Program-made: the position numbers and the translations under genes
In this document: positions 7,089-12,041 of the stretch, one piece after another
Position numbering within the stretch: position 1 is the first letter of the stretch
How the letters are laid out: the number at the start of each line of letters is the position of its first letter
The notes under the pieces: model-generated
What the model saw: the letters and a program-made list of their open reading frames with translations, nothing else
What the model was told of the DNA's origin: nothing
Databases searched by the model: none
Origin: Polaromonas sp. UBA5171
GTDB lineage: Bacteria > Pseudomonadota > Gammaproteobacteria > Burkholderiales > Burkholderiaceae_C
NCBI GenBank assembly: GCA_002413395.1
Contig: DHWX01000045.1
Coordinates: 42,299-54,339 of the forward strand
Direction: 5' to 3'
DNA length: 12,041 nt

Positions 7089-7655
7089 TCAGTCATAGTG
7101 CATCAGGCCAGGCCCGAGGTGCGGTGTGCGCCCGGCCATCAGATCGGTCAGGAAGCGCCAGAACGCGTCGGCCGAGGGCGGGCAACCGGGCAGGAAGTAG
7201 TCCACATGCACCACCTCATGGATCGGGTGCACCTTGTTCAGCAGCAGCGGCAGCTCGGGGTCATTGGGAATGGCTCTGCACATACTCATGCCCTGTCGGC
7301 TGCAGTACACGTCGGCCAGCAGTGTGCCCAGGTCGAGGTGGTTGCGCTGCGCCGGCAGGCCGCCAGTGATGGCACAGGCGCCCACCGCCACCAGCGTCTT
7401 GCAGCGCGCGCGGAACTCGCGCAGCAGCATCACGTTCTCGGCATTGCACAGGCCGCCCTCGATCAAACCGATGTCGCAAGCGCCGACCTCCTTGATGTCG
7501 GTGAAGGGTGAGCGGTCGAACTCGATGTGCTCGATCAGTTCGAACAGCCGCTCGTCGATGTCGAGGAAAGACATGTGGCAGCCGAAGCAGCCGGCCAGCG
7601 AGACCGTGGCGACCTTCAGCTTGCGCGCTTCATGGGGCATGGCAGGCAGGGTCAT
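7089..7655 (-). CDS. hoxY: NAD-reducing [NiFe]-hydrogenase small subunit HoxY
   Basis: Small subunit (188 aa) that partners HoxH and carries the electron from the active site to the diaphorase. Four cysteines match the proximal [4Fe-4S] site: Cys23 and Cys26 (SLAGCFGCHMS), Cys94 (VGACAITGG) and Cys158 (LPGCPPSAD). There are no medial or distal cluster motifs and no twin-arginine signal, which fits the short cytoplasmic small subunits of group 3d. The start at 7655 overlaps the hoxU stop as ATGA and has GGAGGG 9 bases upstream; Met6 is a less likely alternative. Confidence 0.96.
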   Translation of the reverse strand: MTLPAMPHEARKLKVATVSLAGCFGCHMSFLDIDERLFELIEHIEFDRSPFTDIKEVGACDIGLIEGGLCNAENVMLLREFRARCKTLVAVGACAITGGLPAQRNHLDLGTLLADVYCSRQGMSMCRAIPNDPELPLLLNKVHPIHEVVHVDYFLPGCPPSADAFWRFLTDLMAGRTPHLGPGLMHYD

Positions 7656-8374
7656 TCTGGCCCACCCTCCACCTGCTCCGACACCGGCTTCGCGTCAAAA
7701 CGCCGCTGCCCGATCGGGATCGCGAAACCGCGTCGCTTGGGCAGGATCACGCCCACCGGACAGATGCTCGTGGCGCGGTCCTCAAGCGTCATCGGCGTGT
7801 CGACCAGCCGGCCGCTGGCGCTGTTGACCAGCAGGTGCGTCTGAATGCCGTGGCCGCTGATCGCGAAGACGTTCTTGCGGTCGACATCGCGGCTGGCGCG
7901 CACGCACAGTTCACACAGGATGCAGCGGTTGAAGTCGAGCAGGATGTCGGGGTGGCTGGCGTCGACCGGTCGGTCGGGATAGAACTCCTCGAAGTGTGGG
8001 CCTTCCATCCCCATCTGGTAGGCGGTTGCCTGCAGCAGGCAGTTGCCGCTCTTCTCGCAGCTGGGGCAGAAGTGGTTGCCTTCGACGAACAGCATCTGCA
8101 ACAGCGTCTTGCGATGCGCGTTGAGCTCCTCGGTGTCGCTTTCGACCTCCAGAGCGGCTGCGGCCCGTACGGTGCAGGCGGCGCCGACACGACCGTTGAC
8201 CTTCACGCTGCACAGCCGGCATGAGCCGTGCGCCGCAAATTCCGGGTGCCAGCACAGGTGCGGGATGTAGCGGCCGGCGCGTGTGGCGGCCTGGATGACG
8301 GTCTCACCGAGGCGGAACGGCACGTCTTCACCGTCAAGCGAGAAGCTCTGACCGGGACTCACTTCATCTGTCAT
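7652..8374 (-). CDS. hoxU: NAD-reducing hydrogenase diaphorase subunit HoxU
   Basis: HoxU (240 aa) resembles the N-terminal part of NuoG (complex I) and wires HoxF to HoxY through Fe-S clusters. A plant-type [2Fe-2S] site is formed by Cys41, Cys52, Cys55 and Cys67. A second motif, HFCPSCEKSGNC (101-112), fits the His-plus-three-Cys [4Fe-4S] cluster. A third is CILCELC (151-157) with Cys205 (SICPVG), another [4Fe-4S] site. The start at 8374 overlaps the hoxF stop as ATGA and has GGAG 8 bases upstream. The frame is open further upstream to 8557, but that part is antisense-like sequence within hoxF with no NuoG similarity. Confidence 0.96.
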   Translation of the reverse strand: MTDEVSPGQSFSLDGEDVPFRLGETVIQAATRAGRYIPHLCWHPEFAAHGSCRLCSVKVNGRVGAACTVRAAAALEVESDTEELNAHRKTLLQMLFVEGNHFCPSCEKSGNCLLQATAYQMGMEGPHFEEFYPDRPVDASHPDILLDFNRCILCELCVRASRDVDRKNVFAISGHGIQTHLLVNSASGRLVDTPMTLEDRATSICPVGVILPKRRGFAIPIGQRRFDAKPVSEQVEGGPE

Positions 8375-10185
8375 GGCCGGTTCTCCAGGTGCGCCGCCGC
8401 GTCGTCGCGGCCGGTCATGCGGCGCGCGATCGACAGCTCGGCGTCGAGATCGAAGCCGGGTTCGAAGTGCAGCGACTTCAGGTGCCGCTCGTAGGCTGGG
8501 CGGAACTTGGCAATCGTATCGCGCAGCGGGTTGCAGGCCGACGCGCCCAGGCCGCAATGGCTGGCAGTGTGCATCAACTTATCAAGCTCGAACAGCACGT
8601 TGATGTCGTACCGTGAGCCACGGCCCCCGCCTGTTGCATTTGCCAGCTTGTCCAGGCGCCGCACCACCAGCTCGGTGCCGACGCGGCACGGCGTGCAGAA
8701 ACCGCAACTCTCGTGCGCGAAGAAATGCGCGAAGTTGCGCGCCACCTCGAACATGTCGCGCGAACGGTCGAACACCATGAAGGCACCCGCCGTCGGTACA
8801 TCCTCGAACGCAATGCGCCGGCTGAATTCAAACGCCGACAGACACACGCCCGAGGGCCCGCCCACCTGCACCGCCTGCGTGTCGCGTGCGCCGCAGTCTT
8901 CGAGAATGTGGTCGATGCGCGTGCCGAATGGGTACTCGTACAGACCGGGTCGTTCGCAGTCTCCGCAGACCGAATGGATCTTGGTGCCGGTGGACTTCTG
9001 AGTGCCGATGCCCGCCCACCACGTGCCGCCATGCACGGCGATGTGTGCGGCGGCGCAGTAGGTCTCGACGTTGTTGACGGTGGTCGGCTGGTCCAGGTAG
9101 CCCCGCTCGACCGGAAACGGCGGGCGGATGCGCGGTGTGCCGCGCTTGCCTTCGAGCGACTCGATCAAGGCCGACTCTTCGCCGCATACATAGGCGCCGG
9201 CACCGACGTGGATGTCGATGTCGAAATCGAATCCCGGCTGGCCCAGGATGGCGGGACCGAGCAGGTGCTGTTCGCGCCGCCGCTGCAAGACTGCATGCAA
9301 GTGCTCCAGCAGATAGCGGTACTCGCCGCGCAGATAGACCAAGCCTTGTCTGGCGCCGATGACAAGTGCGGCCACGGTCATGCCTTCGAACACGTCGTCG
9401 GCCTGGCGGGTGAGCAGCACGCGATCCTTGAAGGTGCCGGGCTCGCCTTCGTCGGCGTTGCACACCACGTAGTGCGCCGCACCGGGCATCGAACCGGTCG
9501 CATTGCGGCACAGCTCCCACTTCAAACCGGTCGCAAAGCCCGCGCCGCCGCGGCCGCGCAGGTTGGAACGCTTCATGTCGTCGAGCATGGTCTGCGCGCC
9601 GCGCGCAAGCGCCGCCGCGATGGCCGCGCCACGCGCAAGCGGCGGGCCGAGCAGCACGTCGGCGCGGCGGATGCCGTCGTCGATGGCGAACCATGGCGCG
9701 GGCCACTGCAATACCGGCACTTGGGTGCGGATCAGCTCGGCCATCTGCGCCACCCGCGCTGCGTCGAGCCGTGTGATCATATGGCGGTGGTTGATGAGCA
9801 GCGCCGGACCCTGGTCGCACAGGCCCGTGCACGAGGTGAGGTCCACGCTCACCAGGCCGTCGGCGCTGACCTGGCCGGGCGCTATGCCCAGCCGACTGCA
9901 CAGATCAGCCATCAAGGCCACGCTGCCCAGCATGCGGTCGGTGATGTTGTCGCTGAACAGCACGCGGTAGCGGCCCACCGGCCGGGTGTGAAGAAAGCGG
10001 TAGAAGCTGGCCACACCTTCCACGTGGGCCAGGGTCAGCTTCAGTTCGCGGGCGACTACACCGAGCAGGTCCCGAGACAGCCAGCCCATCTGCTCCTGCA
10101 TCTCACGCAGGATCTGAACCAGCGCATGCGGGTCGCGCCCGTGGCGGGAGAGCACCTTGTCCAAGGCCTCGTGCTCGAAGCTCAT
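8371..10185 (-). CDS. hoxF: NAD-reducing hydrogenase diaphorase subunit HoxF
   Basis: HoxF (604 aa) binds FMN and NAD(H) and exchanges hydride with NAD, the entry or exit point for electrons of the soluble hydrogenase. Residues 1-155 are NuoE-like (thioredoxin-like fold); residues about 165-600 are NuoF-like. FMN/NAD features are GRGGAGFATG (211-220), CNADEGEPGTFKDR (242-255) and GAGAYVCGEESAL (328-340). The [4Fe-4S] ligands are Cys494, Cys497 and Cys500 (SCGFCTPC) plus Cys544 (HCGLG). In the NuoE-like part only one Cys pair (119, 123) is seen; the earlier C-x4-C pair is replaced by sequence around DNITDRMLG (79-87). Length matches R. eutropha HoxF (about 600). The start has only a weak Shine-Dalgarno sequence and overlaps an upstream ORF stop as ATGA. 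Confidence 0.97.
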   Translation of the reverse strand: MSFEHEALDKVLSRHGRDPHALVQILREMQEQMGWLSRDLLGVVARELKLTLAHVEGVASFYRFLHTRPVGRYRVLFSDNITDRMLGSVALMADLCSRLGIAPGQVSADGLVSVDLTSCTGLCDQGPALLINHRHMITRLDAARVAQMAELIRTQVPVLQWPAPWFAIDDGIRRADVLLGPPLARGAAIAAALARGAQTMLDDMKRSNLRGRGGAGFATGLKWELCRNATGSMPGAAHYVVCNADEGEPGTFKDRVLLTRQADDVFEGMTVAALVIGARQGLVYLRGEYRYLLEHLHAVLQRRREQHLLGPAILGQPGFDFDIDIHVGAGAYVCGEESALIESLEGKRGTPRIRPPFPVERGYLDQPTTVNNVETYCAAAHIAVHGGTWWAGIGTQKSTGTKIHSVCGDCERPGLYEYPFGTRIDHILEDCGARDTQAVQVGGPSGVCLSAFEFSRRIAFEDVPTAGAFMVFDRSRDMFEVARNFAHFFAHESCGFCTPCRVGTELVVRRLDKLANATGGGRGSRYDINVLFELDKLMHTASHCGLGASACNPLRDTIAKFRPAYERHLKSLHFEPGFDLDAELSIARRMTGRDDAAAHLENRP

Positions 10186-10469
10186 AGTGACTTCATCGCT
10201 TGCAGACTTGCCATGACGATCCCTGTGCGTTGGCCCACCCAGGTTGGATCGATAACTCCCATTAAGGAGGGTCTCGCTTCGTCAGAGCGGGTCGGCGACC
10301 GGAACGAGATCCCCAATGTATCACGGTCAAGCAGACACACAAGTTGAATCTGCGCGTCGACCAAGGTAGAGGCCAGCATGTCTGCGGAGTCCGTACCCAT
10401 GCGGCGCGACATGAGCCAAGCGAAGCACAGGGACTGATAAGAGGTAATAGCTGCTAACAAAGCAGCCAT
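10182..10469 (-). CDS. hypothetical small ORF coupled to hoxF
   Basis: A 95-codon frame whose TGA overlaps the hoxF ATG (ATGA), as at most other junctions of this operon. The N-terminal 20 residues are mildly hydrophobic (MAALLAAITSYQSLCFAWL); the rest shows no motif I know. The ATG at 10469 is the first possible start after an in-frame TAA 24 bases upstream; the Shine-Dalgarno sequence is weak. The coding evidence is limited: any gene starting ATGA gives the overlap for free, and a 95-codon frame at this GC can arise by chance. It may be a short protein made with the hydrogenase, or simply the hoxF leader. No function is proposed. Confidence 0.35.
   Translation of the reverse strand: MAALLAAITSYQSLCFAWLMSRRMGTDSADMLASTLVDAQIQLVCLLDRDTLGISFRSPTRSDEARPSLMGVIDPTWVGQRTGIVMASLQAMKSL
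10269..10312. other. inverted repeat with nested stem upstream of hoxF
   Basis: Positions 10269-10276 can pair with 10305-10312 (8 positions, one of them G-T, which becomes a C-A mismatch in minus-strand RNA). Inside it, GGTC (10290-10293) pairs with GACC (10297-10300). It lies about 85-130 bases upstream of the hoxF start, in what would be the leader or the coding part of the small ORF. It may be an mRNA structure or a regulator site, or may arise by chance from the high GC content. Confidence 0.25.
10450..10466. other. short perfect hairpin at the start of the small ORF
   Basis: GCTGCT (10450-10455) and AGCAGC (10461-10466) form a perfect inverted repeat around a 5-base loop. On the minus strand it covers codons 2-7 of the small ORF, just after its ATG, so it could lower initiation there. 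It is not followed by a T-run and is not a terminator. Confidence 0.35.
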
Positions 10470-10486
10470 GTTCCAAGTTTTCTTGA

Positions 10487-10516
10487 ATTATGGGGCCTGC
10501 GAGATGGCAGTCTTAA
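10487..10516 (-). promoter_or_regulatory. possible sigma-70-type promoter for the hox operon
   Basis: On the minus strand TTAAGA (10516-10511, four of six matches to the -35 consensus) is followed after 18 bases by CATAAT (10492-10487, five of six matches to the -10 consensus). A transcript would start near 10480, just ahead of the small ORF, and would run on into hoxF. This is a pattern match only. In R. eutropha the soluble hydrogenase operon is driven by sigma-54 with HoxA, and I found no convincing -24/-12 element here. Confidence 0.28.
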
Positions 10517-10567
10517 GTGCTGGCTACACTTTACGCATGCCGAAATTCCCGGTGATGGAGCCCCGTC

Positions 10568-10783
10568 ATGCAAGTAGCCCTGCCCGCCGATCCGAACCTG
10601 TGTCCGCTGTGCAGGCAATCCAACCAGTGCGCCGGGGAAGTGGAACGCACCACCGGCGTGAAGCAGCCGCCGTGCTGGTGCAACGACGTCAAGTTCGAGG
10701 CCGAATTGCTGGCGTGCGTCCCGGAACACGCGCGCCGCAAGGCCTGCATTTGCGCCGCCTGCAACCAGACCGATGCGCCGTAA
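10568..10783 (+). CDS. cysteine-rich CWC family protein
   Basis: Small protein of 71 aa with eight cysteines arranged as in the Cys-rich CWC family: LCPLCRQSNQC (11-21), the name-giving CWC (36-38), then KACICAAC (58-65). The cysteine pairs suggest a small zinc-binding fold; the function of the family is unknown to me. The start at 10568 has GGAG 7 bases upstream. It is transcribed away from the hox operon, so the 98 bases between 10469 and 10568 hold divergent start signals. No partner gene is evident: downstream there is only a degenerate repeat and a terminator-like hairpin. Confidence 0.85.
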   Translation: MQVALPADPNLCPLCRQSNQCAGEVERTTGVKQPPCWCNDVKFEAELLACVPEHARRKACICAACNQTDAP

Positions 10784-10890
10784 GCTGCCTTGACCGTTTT
10801 CTGCTGCACTGGCTGATCGTGCCGACCCTCTGGATGGACGTGGTGCCGATCACGCCCGAACTGCACCTGAAGGTCAAGACTGGGTCCGTC
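10784..10890 (+). other. non-genic stretch after the CWC gene, possible gene remnant
   Basis: No intact gene is seen here. One plus-strand frame in this stretch reads like protein (LDRFLLHWLIVPTLWMDVV and on, ending at a TGA at 10891-10893). It has no start of its own with a Shine-Dalgarno sequence and lies in a different frame from the CWC gene. It may be a leftover of a degraded gene; I do not recognise it. Confidence 0.2.
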
Positions 10891-10893
10891 TGA

Positions 10894-10965
10894 TAAATAC
10901 TATCTAATTGATAGCTGCTTGCTCAGTAGTGACGGTGGTTAGATGCCAATTTTGTACTTAAACCC
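10894..10965. repeat. degenerate intergenic repeat (Comamonadaceae type)
   Basis: AT-rich stretch in an otherwise GC-rich window. CTATC (10900-10904) and GATAG (10910-10914) form an inverted repeat followed by CTGCTTGC, and the stretch ends in GCCAATTTTGTACTT (10945-10959). From memory this follows the layout of a very common intergenic element in Rhodoferax, Polaromonas and Acidovorax genomes (GATAGCTGCTTGC, about 25 bases, then a GCC-AATTTT segment). Here it appears diverged. Its role is unknown. Confidence 0.45.
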
Positions 10966-10970
10966 GTCAT

Positions 10971-10998
10971 GAAAACTGCACCTTGGGGTGCCGTTTTC
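10971..10998. terminator. two-way terminator-like hairpin
   Basis: GAAAACTGCACC (10971-10982) and GGTGCCGTTTTC (10987-10998) pair over 12 positions with one mismatch around the loop TTGG. On both strands the GC-rich upper stem is followed by a TTTT run, as in intrinsic terminators. It touches the stop codon of the minus-strand DprA-like remnant (10999-10997) and lies 190 bases after the plus-strand CWC gene, so it could end transcripts arriving from either side and keep the hox region separate. Confidence 0.7.
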
Positions 10999-11309
10999 AC
11001 ATGTTCGACAGGCGAATGACTTGCCATCCCTGCGCTTGGCACTGCGCACACATGCCTTCCAACGCGCCGCCAGGGCTGGCGTGTGCCACCACGATGTGGG
11101 TGGCCAGTTGGGCAACAAGATTGTTTCGCGCTGTGGCGACCTCTCCAGTCAGCCGGGTGGCAGCAGTAACAGCGCTCACTACGGACATGATCCCTTGCGC
11201 CAACGGCCTGGCCCACTCGGGGAGGCAACTTGGCAGCCTCGACCGGTCGCGCCAATACCGCCACAACCGGGCTGCGCGCCTCAATTAAAACTTTTCTAAT
11301 CACGTGCAC
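10997..11309 (-). pseudogene. DprA-like (SLOG/Rossmann) protein remnant, frameshifted
   Basis: Two overlapping minus-strand frames join into one sequence like the C-terminal half of DprA-type Rossmann proteins. The first frame (from GTG at 11309) gives VLIEARSPVVAVLARPVEAAKLP. The second gives PEWARPLAQG, then ATARNNLVAQLATHIVVAHASPGGALE and ends at 11284-10997's TGA. The RN-LVA-LA and VVAHASPGG segments match the nucleotide-fold motif of the family. The frames meet at a run of four C on the minus strand (11222-11219); three C would restore PPEW and one continuous frame. The N-terminal half is missing: an in-frame TAA directly precedes the GTG and the DUF429 gene abuts. It is most likely a decayed gene fragment, though a homopolymer sequencing error could explain the frameshift. 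Family assignment is by pattern and moderately sure. Confidence 0.55.
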
Positions 11310-11995
11310 TTAACTGATTGGACCGCTTGCGCCGTGACAATCCAGCCTTCCAGCGGGTCTGTTTCCGGTGGCAAGCCGTAGCTCGGCGCCCCCTGCCCTG
11401 CAGCCCAGGCCGCCTGCAGCAGGCACAGCACGGCATCGAGGCGGTCGCCGCTGGCGTCATCCACCAAGGCGTCGCGCTGGGCATGGCTGACTTTCAGGTG
11501 CAGACCGAGCCGGGTTTGCCCATGCTCCAGCGCGGTGATCAGGTCCTTGCGCGCAATCAGGCGGTCAGGCGTCTGCCTGGCTCTGGCGTCGCTTTTGTAC
11601 GAGCGTTGACCCAGCACCTCGCGCGCCAACAGGCCCGGGTAACCTTCCAATGCAACCCGGTTGCTATCGCCATCGTGCAGGCATGGCAGGTGCACGCCAG
11701 CGGCCAGCAGCCGCGGCACACCGGCATGCAACATATAGGCCACTGGCGGATTGACCCACTTCATGGAAGGGCTGGAACCCGCCGGCCGGTCGGTGGCACG
11801 GTGGGAAAATTTCCGGCCAGCGGGGCGCGCATCACAAAAGGCCGCGAAAATGCTGCGTATCTGGGGTCGGCTCAAGGCCGCGTAGTGATGAATCAGCTCA
11901 GCCCAATGCATGGGCCAGTCGAGGGCGATGACCAGTTCGCGCGGCAGGCCGAATGGAAAATCGAACGCACCGATCCACGCGCGATGCTGCCGCAA
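11300..11995 (-). CDS. DUF429 family protein, 5' part missing or broken
   Basis: The frame matches the DUF429 family (predicted RNase H-like nuclease fold; function not established). Segments seen are GAFDFPFGLPREL, FCDARPAGRKFSHRATD, KWVNPPVAYMLH, ALEGYPGLLARE, SYKSDARARQTPDRLIAR, DASGDRLDAVLCLLQAAW and DPLEGWIV at the end. Similarity continues upstream of the TTG at 11995 as VESLDGFEHWL to about 12025, where an in-frame TAG (12028-12026) stops the frame 13 bases from the window edge. No good start codon lies between the TAG and the conserved core, and the usual N-terminal 50-60 residues are not present. The gene is therefore probably a pseudogene, unless a real start uses the poor TTG at 11995. 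It runs towards and overlaps the DprA-like remnant by 10 bases. Confidence 0.6.
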   Translation of the reverse strand: MRQHRAWIGAFDFPFGLPRELVIALDWPMHWAELIHHYAALSRPQIRSIFAAFCDARPAGRKFSHRATDRPAGSSPSMKWVNPPVAYMLHAGVPRLLAAGVHLPCLHDGDSNRVALEGYPGLLAREVLGQRSYKSDARARQTPDRLIARKDLITALEHGQTRLGLHLKVSHAQRDALVDDASGDRLDAVLCLLQAAWAAGQGAPSYGLPPETDPLEGWIVTAQAVQSVKCT

Positions 11996-12041
11996 CCAGT
12001 GCTCGAATCCGTCCAGCGATTCAACCTAGATCCGGCAGTTA

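Noticed and set aside
8713..10347. 544-codon plus-strand frame opposite hoxF
   Set aside because: Antisense of hoxF, which carries all NuoE/NuoF motifs; the frame also runs into the leader without a start signal.
10404..10418. Possible sigma-54 -24/-12 element (TGGC, then GC with correct GG-GC spacing) on the minus strand
   Set aside because: Only TGGC and the GC dinucleotide match; the TTGC part is GCGC and the site lies inside the small ORF. Other TGGC sites in the leader have the wrong spacing by one base.
1..12041. tRNA, rRNA, CRISPR arrays, intact insertion sequences, replication origins
   Set aside because: No cloverleaf sequences, regularly spaced repeats, intact transposase genes or iteron clusters were seen on reading the window.

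Overview
The window carries one long minus-strand operon for a cytoplasmic, NAD-coupled [NiFe]-hydrogenase (group 3d, the 'soluble hydrogenase' type of Ralstonia eutropha), together with its own maturation genes. High GC content, gene order and protein similarity point to a beta-proteobacterium. Two intergenic repeats, between hypD and hypE and near 10.9 kb, resemble families I remember from Comamonadaceae (Rhodoferax, Polaromonas, Acidovorax, Hydrogenophaga relatives). That assignment rests on recollection, not on a search.

Layout in the direction of transcription, right to left: hoxF (diaphorase large subunit, 10185-8371), hoxU (diaphorase small subunit, 8374-7652), hoxY (hydrogenase small subunit, 7655-7089), hoxH (hydrogenase large subunit, 7086-5563), hoxW (HoxH-specific protease, 5566-5096), hypA (5103-4756), hypB (4744-3899), a short hypF (3902-2727), hypC (2724-2500), hypD (2503-1364) and hypE (1290-229). 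Nearly all junctions are 4-8 base overlaps or gaps of 2-11 bases, so translational coupling is likely. The exception is hypD-hypE, where 73 bases hold a cluster of inverted repeats. HoxFU moves electrons between NAD(H) and the HoxYH hydrogenase. HypA/HypB deliver nickel, HypC/D/E/F build the Fe(CN)2CO group, and HoxW removes the HoxH C-terminal peptide. An unrecognised 95-codon frame lies just upstream of hoxF and overlaps its start by ATGA.

The right end is different. It has a small plus-strand Cys-rich CWC protein gene (10568-10783), a degenerate repeat, a two-way terminator-like hairpin, a frameshifted remnant of a DprA-like protein (11309-10997), and a DUF429 protein (to 11300) that appears to be interrupted by an in-frame TAG near the right edge. 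This looks like a decaying flank next to a well-kept operon. The leftmost 228 bases hold an open minus-strand frame that leaves the window and that I do not recognise.

I see no wholly new system. The points most worth following are the Kae1-only HypF, a His-rich insertion in the HypB GTPase domain, the 42-residue C-terminal peptide of HoxH, the N-terminal HoxF domain with half its cluster ligands missing, and the upstream ORF coupled to hoxF. No hydrogenase regulator (hoxA, hoxBC/hoxJ), hoxI, nickel permease or full-length hypF is present in the window.
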